A stretch of 64,000 nt of DNA from Halisarca cf. caerulea (Eukaryota; Porifera; Demospongiae; Chondrillida; Halisarcidae): assembly GCA_963170055.1 (NCBI GenBank), contig CAUJGJ010000143.1, positions 1 through 64,000 on the forward strand. The letters are read 5' to 3'. The notes beneath the pieces are model-generated. The model was not told the DNA's origin. It was given only the letters and a program-made list of their open reading frames with translations, and made no database searches. The position numbers were made by a program, and so were the translations under genes. How positions within the stretch are numbered: position 1 is the first letter of the stretch; each line of letters begins with the position of its first letter. Positions 36,001-50,099 of the stretch are shown here, piece by piece.

Positions 36001-39000
36001 TTGTGTAGTGTTGGATATGCCGGTGCTAATACCAATATTTGGCACTAGCACCATGCACATTCCCAGTTACAGACATGAAGTTTCTGAAGTGCTGTGGGCG
36101 TATTTGTGTAGTGCTGGATATGCTGGTGCTAGTACCAATACTTGGCACTAGCACCACGCACATTCCCAGTGGACACACATGAAGTTTCTTAACTACTGTG
36201 GGCGTATTTGTGTAATGTTGGATATGCTGGTGCTAATACCAATATTTGGCACTAGAACCACGCACATTCCCAGTGGACACACATGACCTTTCTGAAGTGC
36301 TGTGGGCGTATTTGTGTAGTGTTGGATATGCTGGTGCTAATACCAATATTTGGCACTAGCACAACGCACATTCAAAGTGTACACACATTACCTTTCTGAA
36401 GTGCTGTGGGCGTATTTGTGTAGTGTTGGATATGCTGGTGCTAATACCAATATTTGGCACTAGCACCACGCACATTCCCAGTGGACACACATTACCTTTC
36501 TGAAGTGCAGTGGGCGTATTTGTGTAGTGTTGGATATGCTGGTGCTAATACCAATATTTGGCACTAGCACCACGCACATTCCCAGTTGATACTCATGACT
36601 TTTCTGAAGTGCTGTGGGCGTATTTGTGTAGTGTTGGATATGCTGGTGCTAATACCAATATTTTGAACTAGCACCACGCACATTCCCAGTGAACACACAT
36701 GGAGTTTCTTAACTACTGAGGGCGTTTTTGTGTAGTGTTGGATATGCTGGTGCTAATACCAATATTTGGCACTAGCACCAAGCACATTCCCAGTGGACAC
36801 ACATGAAGTTTCTAAACTACTGTGGGCGTATTTGTGTAATGTGGGATATGCTGGTGCTAATACCAATATTTGGCACTAGCACCACGCACATTCCCAGTGG
36901 ACACACATGAAGTTTCTTAACTACTTTGGGCGTATTTCTGTAGTGTTGGGTATGCTGGTGCTAATACCAATATTTGGCACTAGCACCACGCACATTCCCA
37001 GTGGACACACATGAAATTTCCTAACTACTGTGGGCGTATTTGTGTAGTGTTGGATATGGTGGTGCTAATACCAATATTTGGCACTAGCACCACGCACATT
37101 CCCAGTGGACATACATGAAGTTTCTTAAATACAGTGGGCGAATATGTGTAATGTGGGAAATGTTGGTGCTAATACCAATATTTGGCACTAGCACCACGCA
37201 CATTCCCAGTGGACACACATGACCTTTCTGAAGTGCTGTGGGCGTATTTGTGTAGTGTTGGATATGGTGGTGCTAATACCAATATTTGGCACTAGCACCA
37301 CGCACATTCCCAGTGGACACACATTACTTTTCTGAAGTACTGTGGGCGTATTTGTGTAGTGTTGGATATGCTGGTGCTAATACCAATATTTGGCACTATC
37401 ACCACGCACATTCTCAGTGGACACTCATGACCTTTCGGAAGTGCTGTGGGCATATTTGTGTAGTGTTGGATATGCCGGTGCTAATACCAATATTTGGCAC
37501 TAGCACCACGCACATTCCCAGTGAACACGCAGTGAGTTTCTTAACTACTGTGGGCGTATTTGTGTAGTGTTGGATATGCTGGTGCTAATACCAATATTTG
37601 GCACTAGCACCAAGCACATTCCCAGTGGACACACATTAAATTTCTGAAGTGCTGTGGGCGTATTTGTGTAGTGTTGGATATGCTGGTGCTAATACCATTA
37701 TTTGGCACTAGCACCATGCACATTCCCAGTTACAGACATGAAGTTTCTGAAGTGCTGTGGGCGTATTTGTGTAGTGCTGGATATGCTGGTGCTAGTACCA
37801 ATACTTGGCACTAGCACCACGCACATTCCCAGTGGACACACATGAAGTTTCTTAACTACTGTGGGCGTATTTGTGTAATGTTGGATATGCTGGTGCTAAT
37901 ACCAATATTTGGCACTAGAACCACGCACATTCCCAGTGGACACACATGACCTTTCTGAAGTGCTGTGGGCGTATTTGTGTAGTGTTGGATATGCTGGTGC
38001 TAATAACAATATTTGGCACTAGCACCACGCACATTCCCAGTGGACACACATGAAGTTTCTTAAGTACTGTGGGCGTATTTGTGTAATATTGGATAAGCTG
38101 GTGCTAATACAAATATTTGGCACTAGCACCACGCACATTCCCAGTGGACACACATAAAGTTTCTTAACTACTTTGGGCGTATTTGTGTGGTTTTGGGTAT
38201 GCTGGTGCTAATACCAATATTTGGCACTAGCACCATGCACATTCCCAGTGGACATACATGACCTATCTGAAGTGCTGTGGTCGTATTTGTGTAGTGTTGG
38301 ATATGCTGGTGCTAATACCAATATTTGGCAGTAGCACCACGCACATTCCCAGTGGACACACATGACCTTTCTGAAGTACTGTGGGCGTATATGTGTAGTG
38401 TGTGATATGGTGGTGCTAATACCAATATTTGGCACTAGCACCACGCACATTCCATGTGGACACACATGAAGTTTCTTAACTACTGTGGGCGTATTTGTGT
38501 AGTGTTGGATATGCTGGTGCTAATAACAATATTTGGCACTAGCACCACTGCACATTCCGTGTGGACACACATGAAGTTTCTTAACTACTGTGGGCGTATT
38601 TGTGTAATGTTGGATATGCTGGTGCTAATACCAATATTTGGCACTAGCACCACGCACATTCCCAGTGGACACACATTAAATTTCTGAAGTGCTGTGGGCG
38701 TATTTGTGTAGTGTTGGATATGCTGGTGCTAATACCAATATTTGGCACTAGCACCATGCACATTCCCAGTTACATACATGAAGTTTCTGAAGTGCTGTGG
38801 GCGTATTTGTGTAGTGTTGGATATGCTGGTGCTAGTACCAATACTTGGCACTAGCACCACGCACATTCCCAGTGGACACACATGAAGTTTCTTAACTACT
38901 GTGGGCGTATTTGTGTAATGTTGGATATGCTGGTGCTAATACCAATATTTGGCACTAGAACCACGCACATTCCCAGTGGACACACATGACCTTTCTGAAG

Positions 39001-42000
39001 TGCTGTGGGCGTATTTGTGTAGTGTTGGATATGCTGGTGCTAATAGCAATATTTGGCACTAGCACCACGCACATTCAAAGTGGACACACATTACCTTTCT
39101 GAAGTGCTGTGGGCGTATTTGTGTAGTGTTGGATATGCTGGTGCTAATACCAATATTTGGCACTAGCACCACGCACATTCCCAGTGGACACACATTAAAT
39201 TTCTGAAGTGCTGTGGGCGTATTTGTGTAGTGTTGGATATGCTGGTGCTAATACCAATATTTGGCACTAGCACCATGCACATTCCCAGTTACATACATGA
39301 AGTTTCTGAAGTGCTGTGGGCGTATTTGTGTAGTGTTGGATATGCTGGTGCTAGTACCAATACTTGGCACTAGCACCACGCACATTCCCAGTGGCCACAC
39401 ATGAAGTTTCTTAACTACTGTGGGCGTATTTGTGTAATGTTGGATATGCTGGTGCTAATACCAATATTTGGCACTAGAACCACGCACATTCCCAGTGGAC
39501 ACACATGACCTTTCTGAAGTGCTGTGGGCGTATTTGTGTAGTGTTGGATATGCTGGTGCTAATACCAATATTTGGCACTAGCACCACGCACATTCAAAGT
39601 GGACACACATTACCTTTCTGAAGTGCTGTGGGCGTATTTGTGTAGTGTTGGATATGCTGGTGCTAATACCAATATTTGGCACTAGCACCACGCACATTCC
39701 CAGTGGACACACATTACCTTTCTGAAGTGCTGTGGGCGTATTTGTGTAGTGTTGGATATGCTGGTGCTAATACCAATATTTGGCACTAGCACCACGCACA
39801 TTCCCAGTGGACACACATGACTTTTCTGAAGTGCTGTGGGCGTATTTGTGTAGTGTTGGATATGCTGGTGCTAATACCAATATTTTGAACTAGCACCACG
39901 CATATTCCCAGTGAACACACATGGAGTTTCTTAACTACTGAGGGCGTATTTGTGTAGTGTTGGATATGCTGGTGCTAATACCAATACTTGGCACTAGCAC
40001 CACGCACATTCCCAGAGGACACACATTAAATTTCTGAAGTGCTGTGGGCGTATTTGTGTAGTGTTGGATATGCCGGTGCTAATACCAATATTTGGCACTA
40101 GCACCATGCACATTCCCAGTTACAGACATGAAGTTTCTGAAGTGCTGTGGGCGTATTTGTGTAGTGCTGGATATGCTGGTGCTAGTACCAATACTTGGCA
40201 CTAGCACCACGCACATTCCCAGTGGACACACATGAAGTTTCTTAACTACTGTGGGCGTATTTGTGTAATGTTGGATATGCTGGTGCTAATACCAATATTT
40301 GGCACTAGAACCACGCACATTCCCAGTGGACACACATGACCTTTCTGAAGTGCTGTGGGCGTATTTGTGTAGTGTTGGATATGCTGGTGCTAATACCAAT
40401 ATTTGGCACTAGCACAACGCACATTCAAAGTGTACACACCATACCTTTCTGAAGTGCTGTGGGCGTATTTGTGTAGTGTTGGATATGCTGGTGCTAATAC
40501 CAATATTTGGCACTAGCACCACGCACATTCCCAGTGGACACACATTACCTTTCTGAAGTGCAGTGGGCGTATTTGTGTAGTGTTGGATATGCTGGTGCTA
40601 ATACCAATATTTGGCACTAGCACCACGCACATTCCCAGTTGATACTCATGACTTTTCTGAAGTGCTGTGGGCGTATTTGTGTAGTGTTGGATATGCTGGT
40701 GCTAATACCAATATTTTGAACTAGCACCACGCACATTCCCAGTGAACACACATAGAGTTTCTTAACTACTGAGGGCGTATTTGTGTAGTGTTGGATATGC
40801 TGGTGCTAATACCAATATTTGGCACTAGCACCAAGCACATTCCCAGTGGACACACATGAAGTTTCTAAACTACTGTGGGCGTATTTGTGTAATGTGGGAT
40901 ATGCTGGTGCTAATACCAATATTTGGCACTAGCACCACGCACATTCCCAGTGGACACACATGAAGTTTCTTAACTACTTTGGGCGTATTTCTGTAGTGTT
41001 GGGTATGCTGGTGCTAATACCAATATTTGGCACTAGCACCACGCACATTCCCAGTGGACACACATGAAATTTCTTAACTACTGTGGGCGTATTTGTGTAA
41101 TGTGGGATATGTTGGTGCTAATACCAATATTTGGCACTAGCACCACGCACATTCCCAGTGGACACACATGACCTTTCTGAAGTGCTGTGGGCGTATTTGT
41201 GTAGTGCTGGATATGCTGGTGCTTGTACCAATACTTGGCACTAGCACCACGCACATTCCCAGTGGACACACATGAAGTTTCTTAACTACTGTGGGCGTAT
41301 TTGTGTAATGTTGGATATGCTGGTGCTAATACCAATATTTGGCACTAGAACCACGCACATTCCCAGTGGACACACATGACCTTTCTGAAGTGCTGTGGGC
41401 GTATTTGTGTAGTGTTGGACATGCTGGTGCTAATACCAATATTTGGCACTAGCACCACGCACATTCCCAGTGGACACACATGAAGTTTCTTAACTACTGT
41501 GGGCGTATTTGTGTAATGTTGGATATGCTGGTGCTAATACCAATATTTGGCACTAGAACCACGCACATTCCCAGTGGACACACATGACCTTTCTGAAGTG
41601 CTGTGGGCGTATTTGTGTAGTGTTGGATATGCTGGTGCTAATACCAATATTTGGCACTAGCACAACGCACATTCAAAGTGTACACACATTACCTTTCTGA
41701 AGTGCTGTGGGCGTATTTGTGTAGTGTTGGATATGCTGGTGCTAATACCAATATTTGGCACTAGCACCACGCACATTCCCAGTGGACACACATTACCTTT
41801 CTGAAGTGCAGTGGGCGTATTTGTGTAGTGTTGGATATGCTGGTGCTAATACCAATATTTGGCACTATCACCACGCACATTCCCAGTTGATACTCATGAC
41901 TTTTCTGAAGTGCTGTGGGCGTATTTGTGTAGTGTTGGATATGCTGGTGCTAATACCAATATTTTGAACTAGCACCACGCACATTCCCAGTGAACACACA

Positions 42001-45000
42001 TGGAGTTTCTTAACTACTGAGGGCGTATTTGTGTAGTGTTGGATATGCTGGTGCTAATACCAATATTTGGCACTAGCACCACGCACATTCCCAGTGGACA
42101 CACATGAAGTTTCTAAACTACTGTGGGCGTATTTGTGTAATGTGGGATATGCTGGTGCTAATACCAATATTTGGCACTAGCACAACGCACATTCCCAGTG
42201 GACACACATGAAGTTTCTTAAATACAGTGGGCGTATATGTGTAATGTGGGATATGTTGGTGCTAATACCAATATTTGGCACTAGCACCACGCACATTCCC
42301 AGTGGACACACATGACCTTTCTGAAGTGCTGTGGGCGTATTTGTGTAGTGTTGGATATGGTGGTGCTAATACCAATATTTGGCACTAGCACCACGCACAT
42401 TCCCAGTGGACACACATTACTTTTCTGAAGTACTGTGGGCGTATTTGTGTAGTGTTGGATATGCTGGTGCTAATACCAATATTTGGCACTATCACCACGC
42501 ACATTCTCAGTGGAAACTCATGACCTTTCGGAAGTGCTGTGGGCATATTTGTGTAGTGTTGGATATGCTGGTGCTAATACCAATATTTGGCACTAGCACC
42601 ACGCACATTCCCAGTGAACACGCAGTGAGTTTCTTAACTATGTGGGCGTATTTGTGTAGTGTTGGATATGCTGGTGCTAATACCAATATTTGGCACTAGC
42701 ACCAAGCACATTCCCAGTGGACACACATTAAATTTCTGAAGTGCTGTGGGCGTATTTGTGTAGTGTTGGATATGCTGGTGCTAATACCAATATTTTGAAC
42801 TAGCACCACGCACATTCCCAGTGAACACACATGGAGTTTCTTAACTACTGAGGGCGTATTTGTGTAGTGTTGGATATGCTGGTGCTAATACCAATATTTG
42901 GCACTAGCACCACGCACATTCCCAGTGGACACACATGAAGTTTCTAAACTACTGTGGGCGTATTTGTGTAATGTGGGATATGCTGGTGCTAATACCAATA
43001 TTTGGCACTAGCACCACGCACATTCCCAGTGGACACACATGAAGTTTCTTAACTACTTTGGGCGTATTTGTGTAGTGTTGGGTATGCTGGTGCTAATACC
43101 AATATTTGGCACTAGCACCACGCACATTCCCAGTGGACACACATGAAATTTCTTAACTACTGTGGGCGTATTTGTGTAGTGTTGGATATGCTGGTGCTAA
43201 TACCAATATTTGGCACTAGCACCACGCACATTCCCAGTGGACACACATGAAGTTTCTTAAATACAGTGGGCGTATATGTGTAATGTGGGATATGTTGGTG
43301 CTAATACCAATATTTGGCACTAGCACCACGCACATTCCCAGTGGACACACATGACCTTTCTGAAGTGCTGTGGGCGTATTTGTGTAGTGTTGGATATGGT
43401 GGTGCTAATACCAATATTTGGCACTAGCACCACGCACATTCCCAGTGGACACACATTACTTTTCTGAAGTACTGTGGGCGTATTTGTGTAGTGTTTGATA
43501 TGCTGGTGCTAATACCAATATTTGGCACTATCACCACGCACATTCTCAGTGGACACTCATGACCTTTCGGAAGTGCTGTGGGCATATTTGTGTAGTGTTG
43601 GATATGCTGGTGCTAATACCAATATTTGGCACTAGCACCACGCACATTCCCAGTGAACACGCAGTAAGTTTCTTAACTACTGTGGGCGTATTTGTGTAGT
43701 GTTGGATATGCTGGTGCTAATACCAATATTTGGCACTAGCACCAAGCACATTCCCAGTGGACACACATTAAATTTCTGAAGTGCTGTGGGCGTATTTGTG
43801 TAGTGTTGGATATGCTGGTGCTAATACCATTATTTGGCACTAGCACCATGCACATTCCCAGTTACAGACATGAAGTTTCTGAAGTGCTGTGGGCGTATTT
43901 GTGTAGTGCTGGATATGCTGGTGCTAGTACCAATACTTGGCACTAGCACCACGCACATTCCCAGTGGACACACATGAAGTTTCTTAACTACTGTGGGCGT
44001 ATTTGTGTAATGTTGGATATGCTGGTGCTAATACCAATATTTGGCACTAGAACCACGCACATTCCAAGTGGACACACATGACCTTTCTGAAGTGCTGTGG
44101 GCGTATTTGTGTAAAGTTGGATATGCTGGTGCTAATACCAATATTTGGCACTAGCACAACGCACATTCAAAGTGTACACACATTACCTTTCTGAAGTGCT
44201 GTGGGCGTATTTGTGTAGTGTTGGATATGCTGGTGCTAATACCAATATTTGGCACTAGCACCATGCACATTCCCAGTGGACACACATTACCTTTCTGAAG
44301 TGCAGTGGGCGTATTTGTGTAGTGTTGGATATGCTGGAGCTAATACCAATATTTGGCACTAACACCACGCACATTCCCAGTTGATACTCATGATTTTTCT
44401 GAAGTGCTGTGGGCGTATTTGTGTAGTGTTGGATATGCTGGTGCTAATACCAATATTTTGAACTAGCACCACGCACATTCCCAGTGAACACACATGGAGT
44501 TTCTTAACTACTGAGGGCGTATTTGTGTAGTGTTGGATATGCTGGTGCTAATACCAATATTTGGCACTAGCACCAAGCACATTCCCAGTGGACACACATG
44601 AAGTTTCTAAACTACTGTGGGCGTATTTGTGTAATGTGGGATATGCTGGTGCTAATACCAATATTTGGCACTAGCACCACGCACATTCCCAGTGGACACA
44701 CATGAAGTTTCTTAACAACTTTGGGCGTATTTCTGTAGTGTTGGGTATGCTGGTGCTAATACCAATATTTGGCACTAGCACCACGCACATTCCCAGTGGA
44801 CACACATGAAATTTCTTAACTACTGTGGGCGTATTTGTGTTGTGTTGGATATGCTGGTGCTAATACCAATATTTGGCACTAGCACCACGCACATTCCCAG
44901 TGGACACACATGAAGTTTCTTAAATACAGTGGGCGTATATGTGTAATGTGGGATATGTTGGTGCTAATACCAATATTTGGCACTAACACCACGCACATTC

Positions 45001-47601
45001 CCAGTGGACACACATGACCTTTCTGAAGTGCTGTGGGCGTATTTGTGTAGTGTTGGATATGGTGGTGCTAATACCAATATTTGGCACTAGCACCACGCAC
45101 ATTCCCAGTGGAATCACATTACTTTTCTGAAGTGCTGTGGGCGTATTTGTGTAGTGTTGGATATGCTGGTGCAAATACCAATATTTGGCACTATCACCAC
45201 GCACATTCTCAGTGGACACTCATGACCTTTCGGAAGTGCTGTGGGCATATTTGTGTAGTGTTGGATATGCTGGTGCTAATACCAATATTTGGCACTAGCA
45301 CCACGCACATTCCCAGTGAACACGCAGTGAGTTTCTTAACTACTGTGGGCGTATTTGTGTAGTGTTGGATATGCTGGTGCTAATACCAATATTTGGCACT
45401 AGCACCAAGCACATTCCCAGTGGACACACATGAAGTTTCTAAACTACTGTGGGCGTATTTGTGTAATGTGGGATATGCTGGTGCTAATACCAATATTTGG
45501 CACTAGCACCACGCACATTCCCAGTGGACACACATGAAGTTTCTTAACTACTTTGGGCGTATTTGTGTAGTGTTGGGTATGCTGGTGCTAACACCAATAT
45601 TTGTCACTAGCACCATGTACATTCCCAGTGGACACACATGAAGTTTCTTAACTACTGTGGGCGTATTTGTGTAGTGTTGTATATGCTGGTGCTAATACCA
45701 ATATTTGGCACTAGCACCACGCACATTCCCAGTGGACACACATGAAGTTTCTTAAATACATTGGGCGTATTTGTGTAATGTGGGATATGTTGGTGCTAAT
45801 ACCAATATTTGGCACTAGCACCACGCACATTCCCAGTGGACACACATGAAGTTACTTAACTACTTTGGGCGTATTTCTGTAGTGTTGGGTATGCTGGTGC
45901 TAATACCAATATTTGGCACTAGAACCACGCTCATTCCCAGTGGACACACATGAAATTTCTTAACTACTGTGGGCGTATTTGTGTAGTGTTGGATATGCTG
46001 GTGCTAATACCAATATTTGGCACTAGCACCAAGCACATTCCCAGTGGACACACATGAAGTTTCTTAACTACTTTGGGCGTATTTCTGTAGTGTTGGGTAT
46101 GCTGGTGCTAACACCAATATTTGTCACTAGCACCATGTACATTCCCAGTGGACACACATGAAGTTTCTAAACTACTGTGGGCGTATTTGTGTAGTGTTGT
46201 ATATGCTGGTGCTAATACCAATATTTGGCACTAGCACCACGCACATTCCCAGTGGACACACATGAAGTTTCTTAACTACTGTGGGCGTATGTGTGTAATG
46301 TGGGATATGCTGGTGCTAATACCAATATTTGGCACTAGCACCACGCACATTCCCAGTGGATACACATGACCTTTCTAATGTGCTGCGGGCGTATTGGTGT
46401 AGTGTTGGATATACTGGTGCTAATACCAATATTAGGCACTAGAACCACGCACATTCCCAGTGGACAAACATGAAGTTTCTGAAGTGCTGTGGGCGTATTT
46501 TTGTAGTGTTGGATATGCTGGTGCTAATACCAATATTTGGCACTAGCACCACGCACATTCCCAGTGGACACACATGACCTTTCTGAAGTGCTGTGGGCGT
46601 TATTGTGTAGTGTTGGATATGCTGGTACTTACACCAATACTTGGCACTAGCACCACGCACATTCCCAGTGAACACACATGGAGTTTCTTAACGACTGTGG
46701 GCGTATTTGTGTAGTGTTGGATATGCTGGTGCTAATACCAATATTTGGCACTAGCACCAAGCACATTCCCAGTGGACACTCATGACTTTTCTGAAGTGCT
46801 GTGGGTGTATTTGTGTAGTGTTGTATATGCTGGTGCTAATACCAATATTTGGCACTAGCACCACGCACATTCCCAGTGGACACACATGAAGTTTCTTAAC
46901 TACTGTGGGCGTATGTGTGTAATGTGGGATATGCTGGTGCTAATACCATTATTTGGCACTAGCACCACGCACATTCCCAGTGGATACACATGACCTTTCT
47001 AAAGTGCTGTGGGCGTATTGGTGTAGTGTTGGATATACTGGTGCTAATACCAATAATAGGCACTAGAACCACGCACATTCCCAGTGGACAAACATGAAGT
47101 TTCTGAAGTGCTGTGGGCGTATTTTTGTAGTGTTGGATATGCTGGTGCTAATACCAATATTTGGCACTAGCACCACGCACATTCCCAGTGGACACACATG
47201 ACCTTTCTGAAGTTCTGTGGGCGTTATTGTGTAGTGTTGGATATGCTGGTACTTACACCAATACTTGGCACTAGCACCACGCACATTCCCTGTGAACACA
47301 CATGGAGTTTCTTAACGACTGTGGGCGTATTTGTGTAGTGTTGGATATGCTGGTGCTAATACCAATATTTGGCACTAGCACCAAGCACATTCCCAGTGGA
47401 CACTCATGACTTTTCTGAAGTGCTGTGGGTGTATTTGTGTAGTGTTGGATATGCTGGTGCTAATACCAATATTTGGCAGTAGCACCACGCACATTCCCAG
47501 TGGACACACATGACCTTTCTGAAGTACTGTTGGCGTATTTGTGTAGTCTGTGATATGGTGGTGCTAATACCAATATTTGGCACTAGCACCACGCACATTC
47601 C
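33049..47601 (+). repeat. Macro-repeat copy 2 (14.55 kb)
   Basis: Second copy of 15379-33048 in direct tandem. It lacks the 19-unit duplication, one member of the inner 311-base duplication, and several one- to five-monomer blocks. It has an extra TAATTCTGTAG monomer (about 33610-33715) and an extra GGGTGTATTTG monomer near 47420. Near 35450 the order jumps from a 17.9-kb-like to a 22.0-kb-like monomer, an internal deletion or exchange point. Confidence 0.88.
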
Positions 47602-49331
47602 ATGTGGACACACATGAAGTTTCTTAACTACTGTGGGCGTATTTGTGTAGTGTTGGATATGCTTGTGCTAATAACAATATTTGGCACTAGCACCACTGCA
47701 CATTCCGTGTGGACACACATGAAGTTTCTTAACTACTGTGGGCGTATTTGTGTAATGTTGGATATGCTGGTACTAATACGAATATTTGGCACTAGCACCA
47801 CGCACATTCCCAGTGGACACACATGACCTTTCAGAAGTACTGTGGGCGTATTTGTGTAGTGTTGGATATGCTGGTGCTAATACCAATACTTGGCACTAGC
47901 ACCACGCACATTCCCAGAGGACAAACATTAAATTTCTGAAGTGCTGTGGGCGTATTTGTGTAGTGTTGGATATGCCGGTGCTAATACCAATATTTGGCAC
48001 TAGCACCATGCACATTCCCAGTTACAGACATGAAGTTTCTGAAGTGCTGTGGGCGTATTTGTGTAGTGTTGGATATGCTGGTACTAGTACCAATACTTGG
48101 CACTAGCACCACGCACATTCCCAGTGGACACACATGAAGTTTCTTAACTACTGTGGGAGTATTTGTGTAATGTTGGATATGCTGGTGCTAATACCAATAT
48201 TTGGCACTAGAACCACGCACATTCCCAGTGGACACACATGACCTTTCTGAAGTGCTGTGGGCGTATTTGTGTAGTGTTGGATATGCTGGTGCTAATACCA
48301 ATATTTGGCACTAGCACCACGCACATTCAAAGTGGACACACATTACCTGTCTGGAGTGCTGTGGGCGTATTTGTGTAGTGTTGGATAGACTGGTGCTAAT
48401 ACCAATATTTGGCACTAGCACCACGCACATTCCCAGTGGACACACATTACCTTTCTGAAGTGCTGTGGGCGTATTTGTGTAGTGTTGGATATGCTGGTGT
48501 TAATACCAATATTTGGCACTAGCACCACGCACATTCCCAGTTGATACTCATGACTTTTCTGAAGTGCTGTGGGCGTATTTGTGTAGTGTTGGATATGCTG
48601 GTGCTAATACCAATATTTTGAAGTAGCACCACGCACATTCCCAGTGGACACACATGAAGTTTCTTAACTACTTTGGGCGTATTTCTGTAGTGTTGGGTAT
48701 GCTGGTGTTAATACCAATATTTGGCACTAGCACCACGCACATTCCCAGTGGACACATATGAAGTTTCTTAACTACTGTGGGCGTATGTGTGTAATGTGGG
48801 ATATGCTGGTGCTAATACCAATATTTGGCACTAGCACCACGCACATTCCCAGTGGACACACATGACCTTTCTGAAGTGCTGTGGGCGTATTTGTGTAGTG
48901 TTGGATATGTTGGTGCTAATACCAATATTTGGCACTAGAACCACGCACATTCCCAGTGGACAAACATGAAGTTTCTGAAGTGCTGTGGGCGTATTTTTGT
49001 AGTGTTGGATATGCTGGTGTTAATACCAATATTTGGCACTAGCACCACGCACATTCCCAGTGGACACACATGACCTTTCTGAAGTGCTGTGGGCGTTATT
49101 GTGTAGTGTTGGATATGCTGGTACTAACACCAATACTTGGCACTAGCACCACGCACATTCCCAGTGAACACACATGGAGTTTCTTAACGACTGTGGGCGT
49201 ATTTGTGTAGTGTTGGATATGCTGGTGCTAATACCAATATTTGGCACTAGAACCAAGCACATTCCCAGTGGACACTCATGACTTTTCTGAAGTGCTGTGG
49301 GTGTATTTGTGTAGTGTTGGATATGCTGGTG
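46981..49331 (+). repeat. 30-unit-offset higher-order repeat, copy 1
   Basis: Matches 50100-52450 at a constant offset of 3119 bases (30 monomers minus one). Shared variants: AATAATAGGCACTAGAACC, CATTCCCTGTGAAC, GGTACTAATACGAAT, CAGAGGACAAACATTAAAT, CTGTGGGAGTATTTG, CCTGTCTGGAGTGC and TTGGATAGACTGG. Differences are few (for example GTAGTCTGTGATATGG at 47545 against GTAGTGTGTG in the partner). Confidence 0.92.
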
Positions 49332-49655
49332 CAAATGCCAATATTTGGCACTAGCACCACGCACATTCCCAGTGGAAAAACATGAAGTTTCTAAACTACT
49401 GTGGGCGTATTTGTGTAATTTTGGATATGGTGGATCTAATACCAATATTTGGCACTAGCACCACGCACATTCCCAGTGGACTCACATTACTTTTCTGAAG
49501 TGCTTTGGGCGTATTTGTGTAGTGTTGGATATGCTGGTGCTAATACCAATATTTGGCAGTAGCACCATGCACATTCCCAGTGGACACACATGAAGTTTCT
49601 TATCTACTGTGGGCGTATTTGTGTAGTTTTTGATATGCTGGTGCTAATACCAATA
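49332..49655 (+). repeat. Spacer monomers with private variants
   Basis: About three monomers that end the first 3.1-kb copy and differ from its partner: GTGCAAATGCCAATATTTGG, CCAGTGGAAAAACATG and GGTGGATCTAATACC. No other feature seen. Confidence 0.65.
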
Positions 49656-50046
49656 TTTGACACTAGAACCACGCACAATTCCAGTGGACTCACATGAAGT
49701 TTCTGATGTACTGTGGGCATATTTTTGTAGTGTAGGGAAAGAAGGTGCTAATACCAATATTTGCCACTAGCACCACGCACATTCCCAGTAGACACACATG
49801 ACTTTTTAGAAGTGCTGTGGGCGTATTTGTGTAGTGTTGGATATGCTGGTGATAATACCAATATTTGGCACTAGCACCACGCACATTCCCAGTGGACACA
49901 CATGATGTTTCTGAAGTGCTGTGGGCGTATTTTTTAATGTTTGATATGCTGGTGCTAATACCAATATTTGGCACTAGCACTACGCACATTCCCAGTGGAC
50001 ACACATGAAGTTTCTTAACAACTGTGGGCCAATTTGTTTAATGTTG
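49656..50046 (+). repeat. Displaced patch of the 9.8-13.3 kb monomer family
   Basis: The ordered variants TTTGACACTAGAACC, CACAATTCCAGTGG, GTGTAGGGAAAGAAGG, TTTTTAGAAGTGC, GGTGATAATACC, ATGATGTTTCTG, GCGTATTTTTTAATG match 11612-11931. The following GCACTACGCAC, TTAACAACTGTGGGC and AATTTGTTTAATG match 11097-11175 or 10057-10135. I found none of these strings in the 36 kb between. The flanks belong to the local family. Confidence 0.85.
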
Positions 50047-50099
50047 CATATGCTGGTGCTAATACCAATATTTGGCACTAGCACCACGCACATTCCCAG

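Noticed and set aside
15379..47601. Assembly duplication artefact as the explanation for the macro-repeat
   Set aside because: The two copies differ by many whole-monomer indels and private substitutions, which a mere collapse or duplication error would not create. Read-level data would still be needed to exclude it fully.
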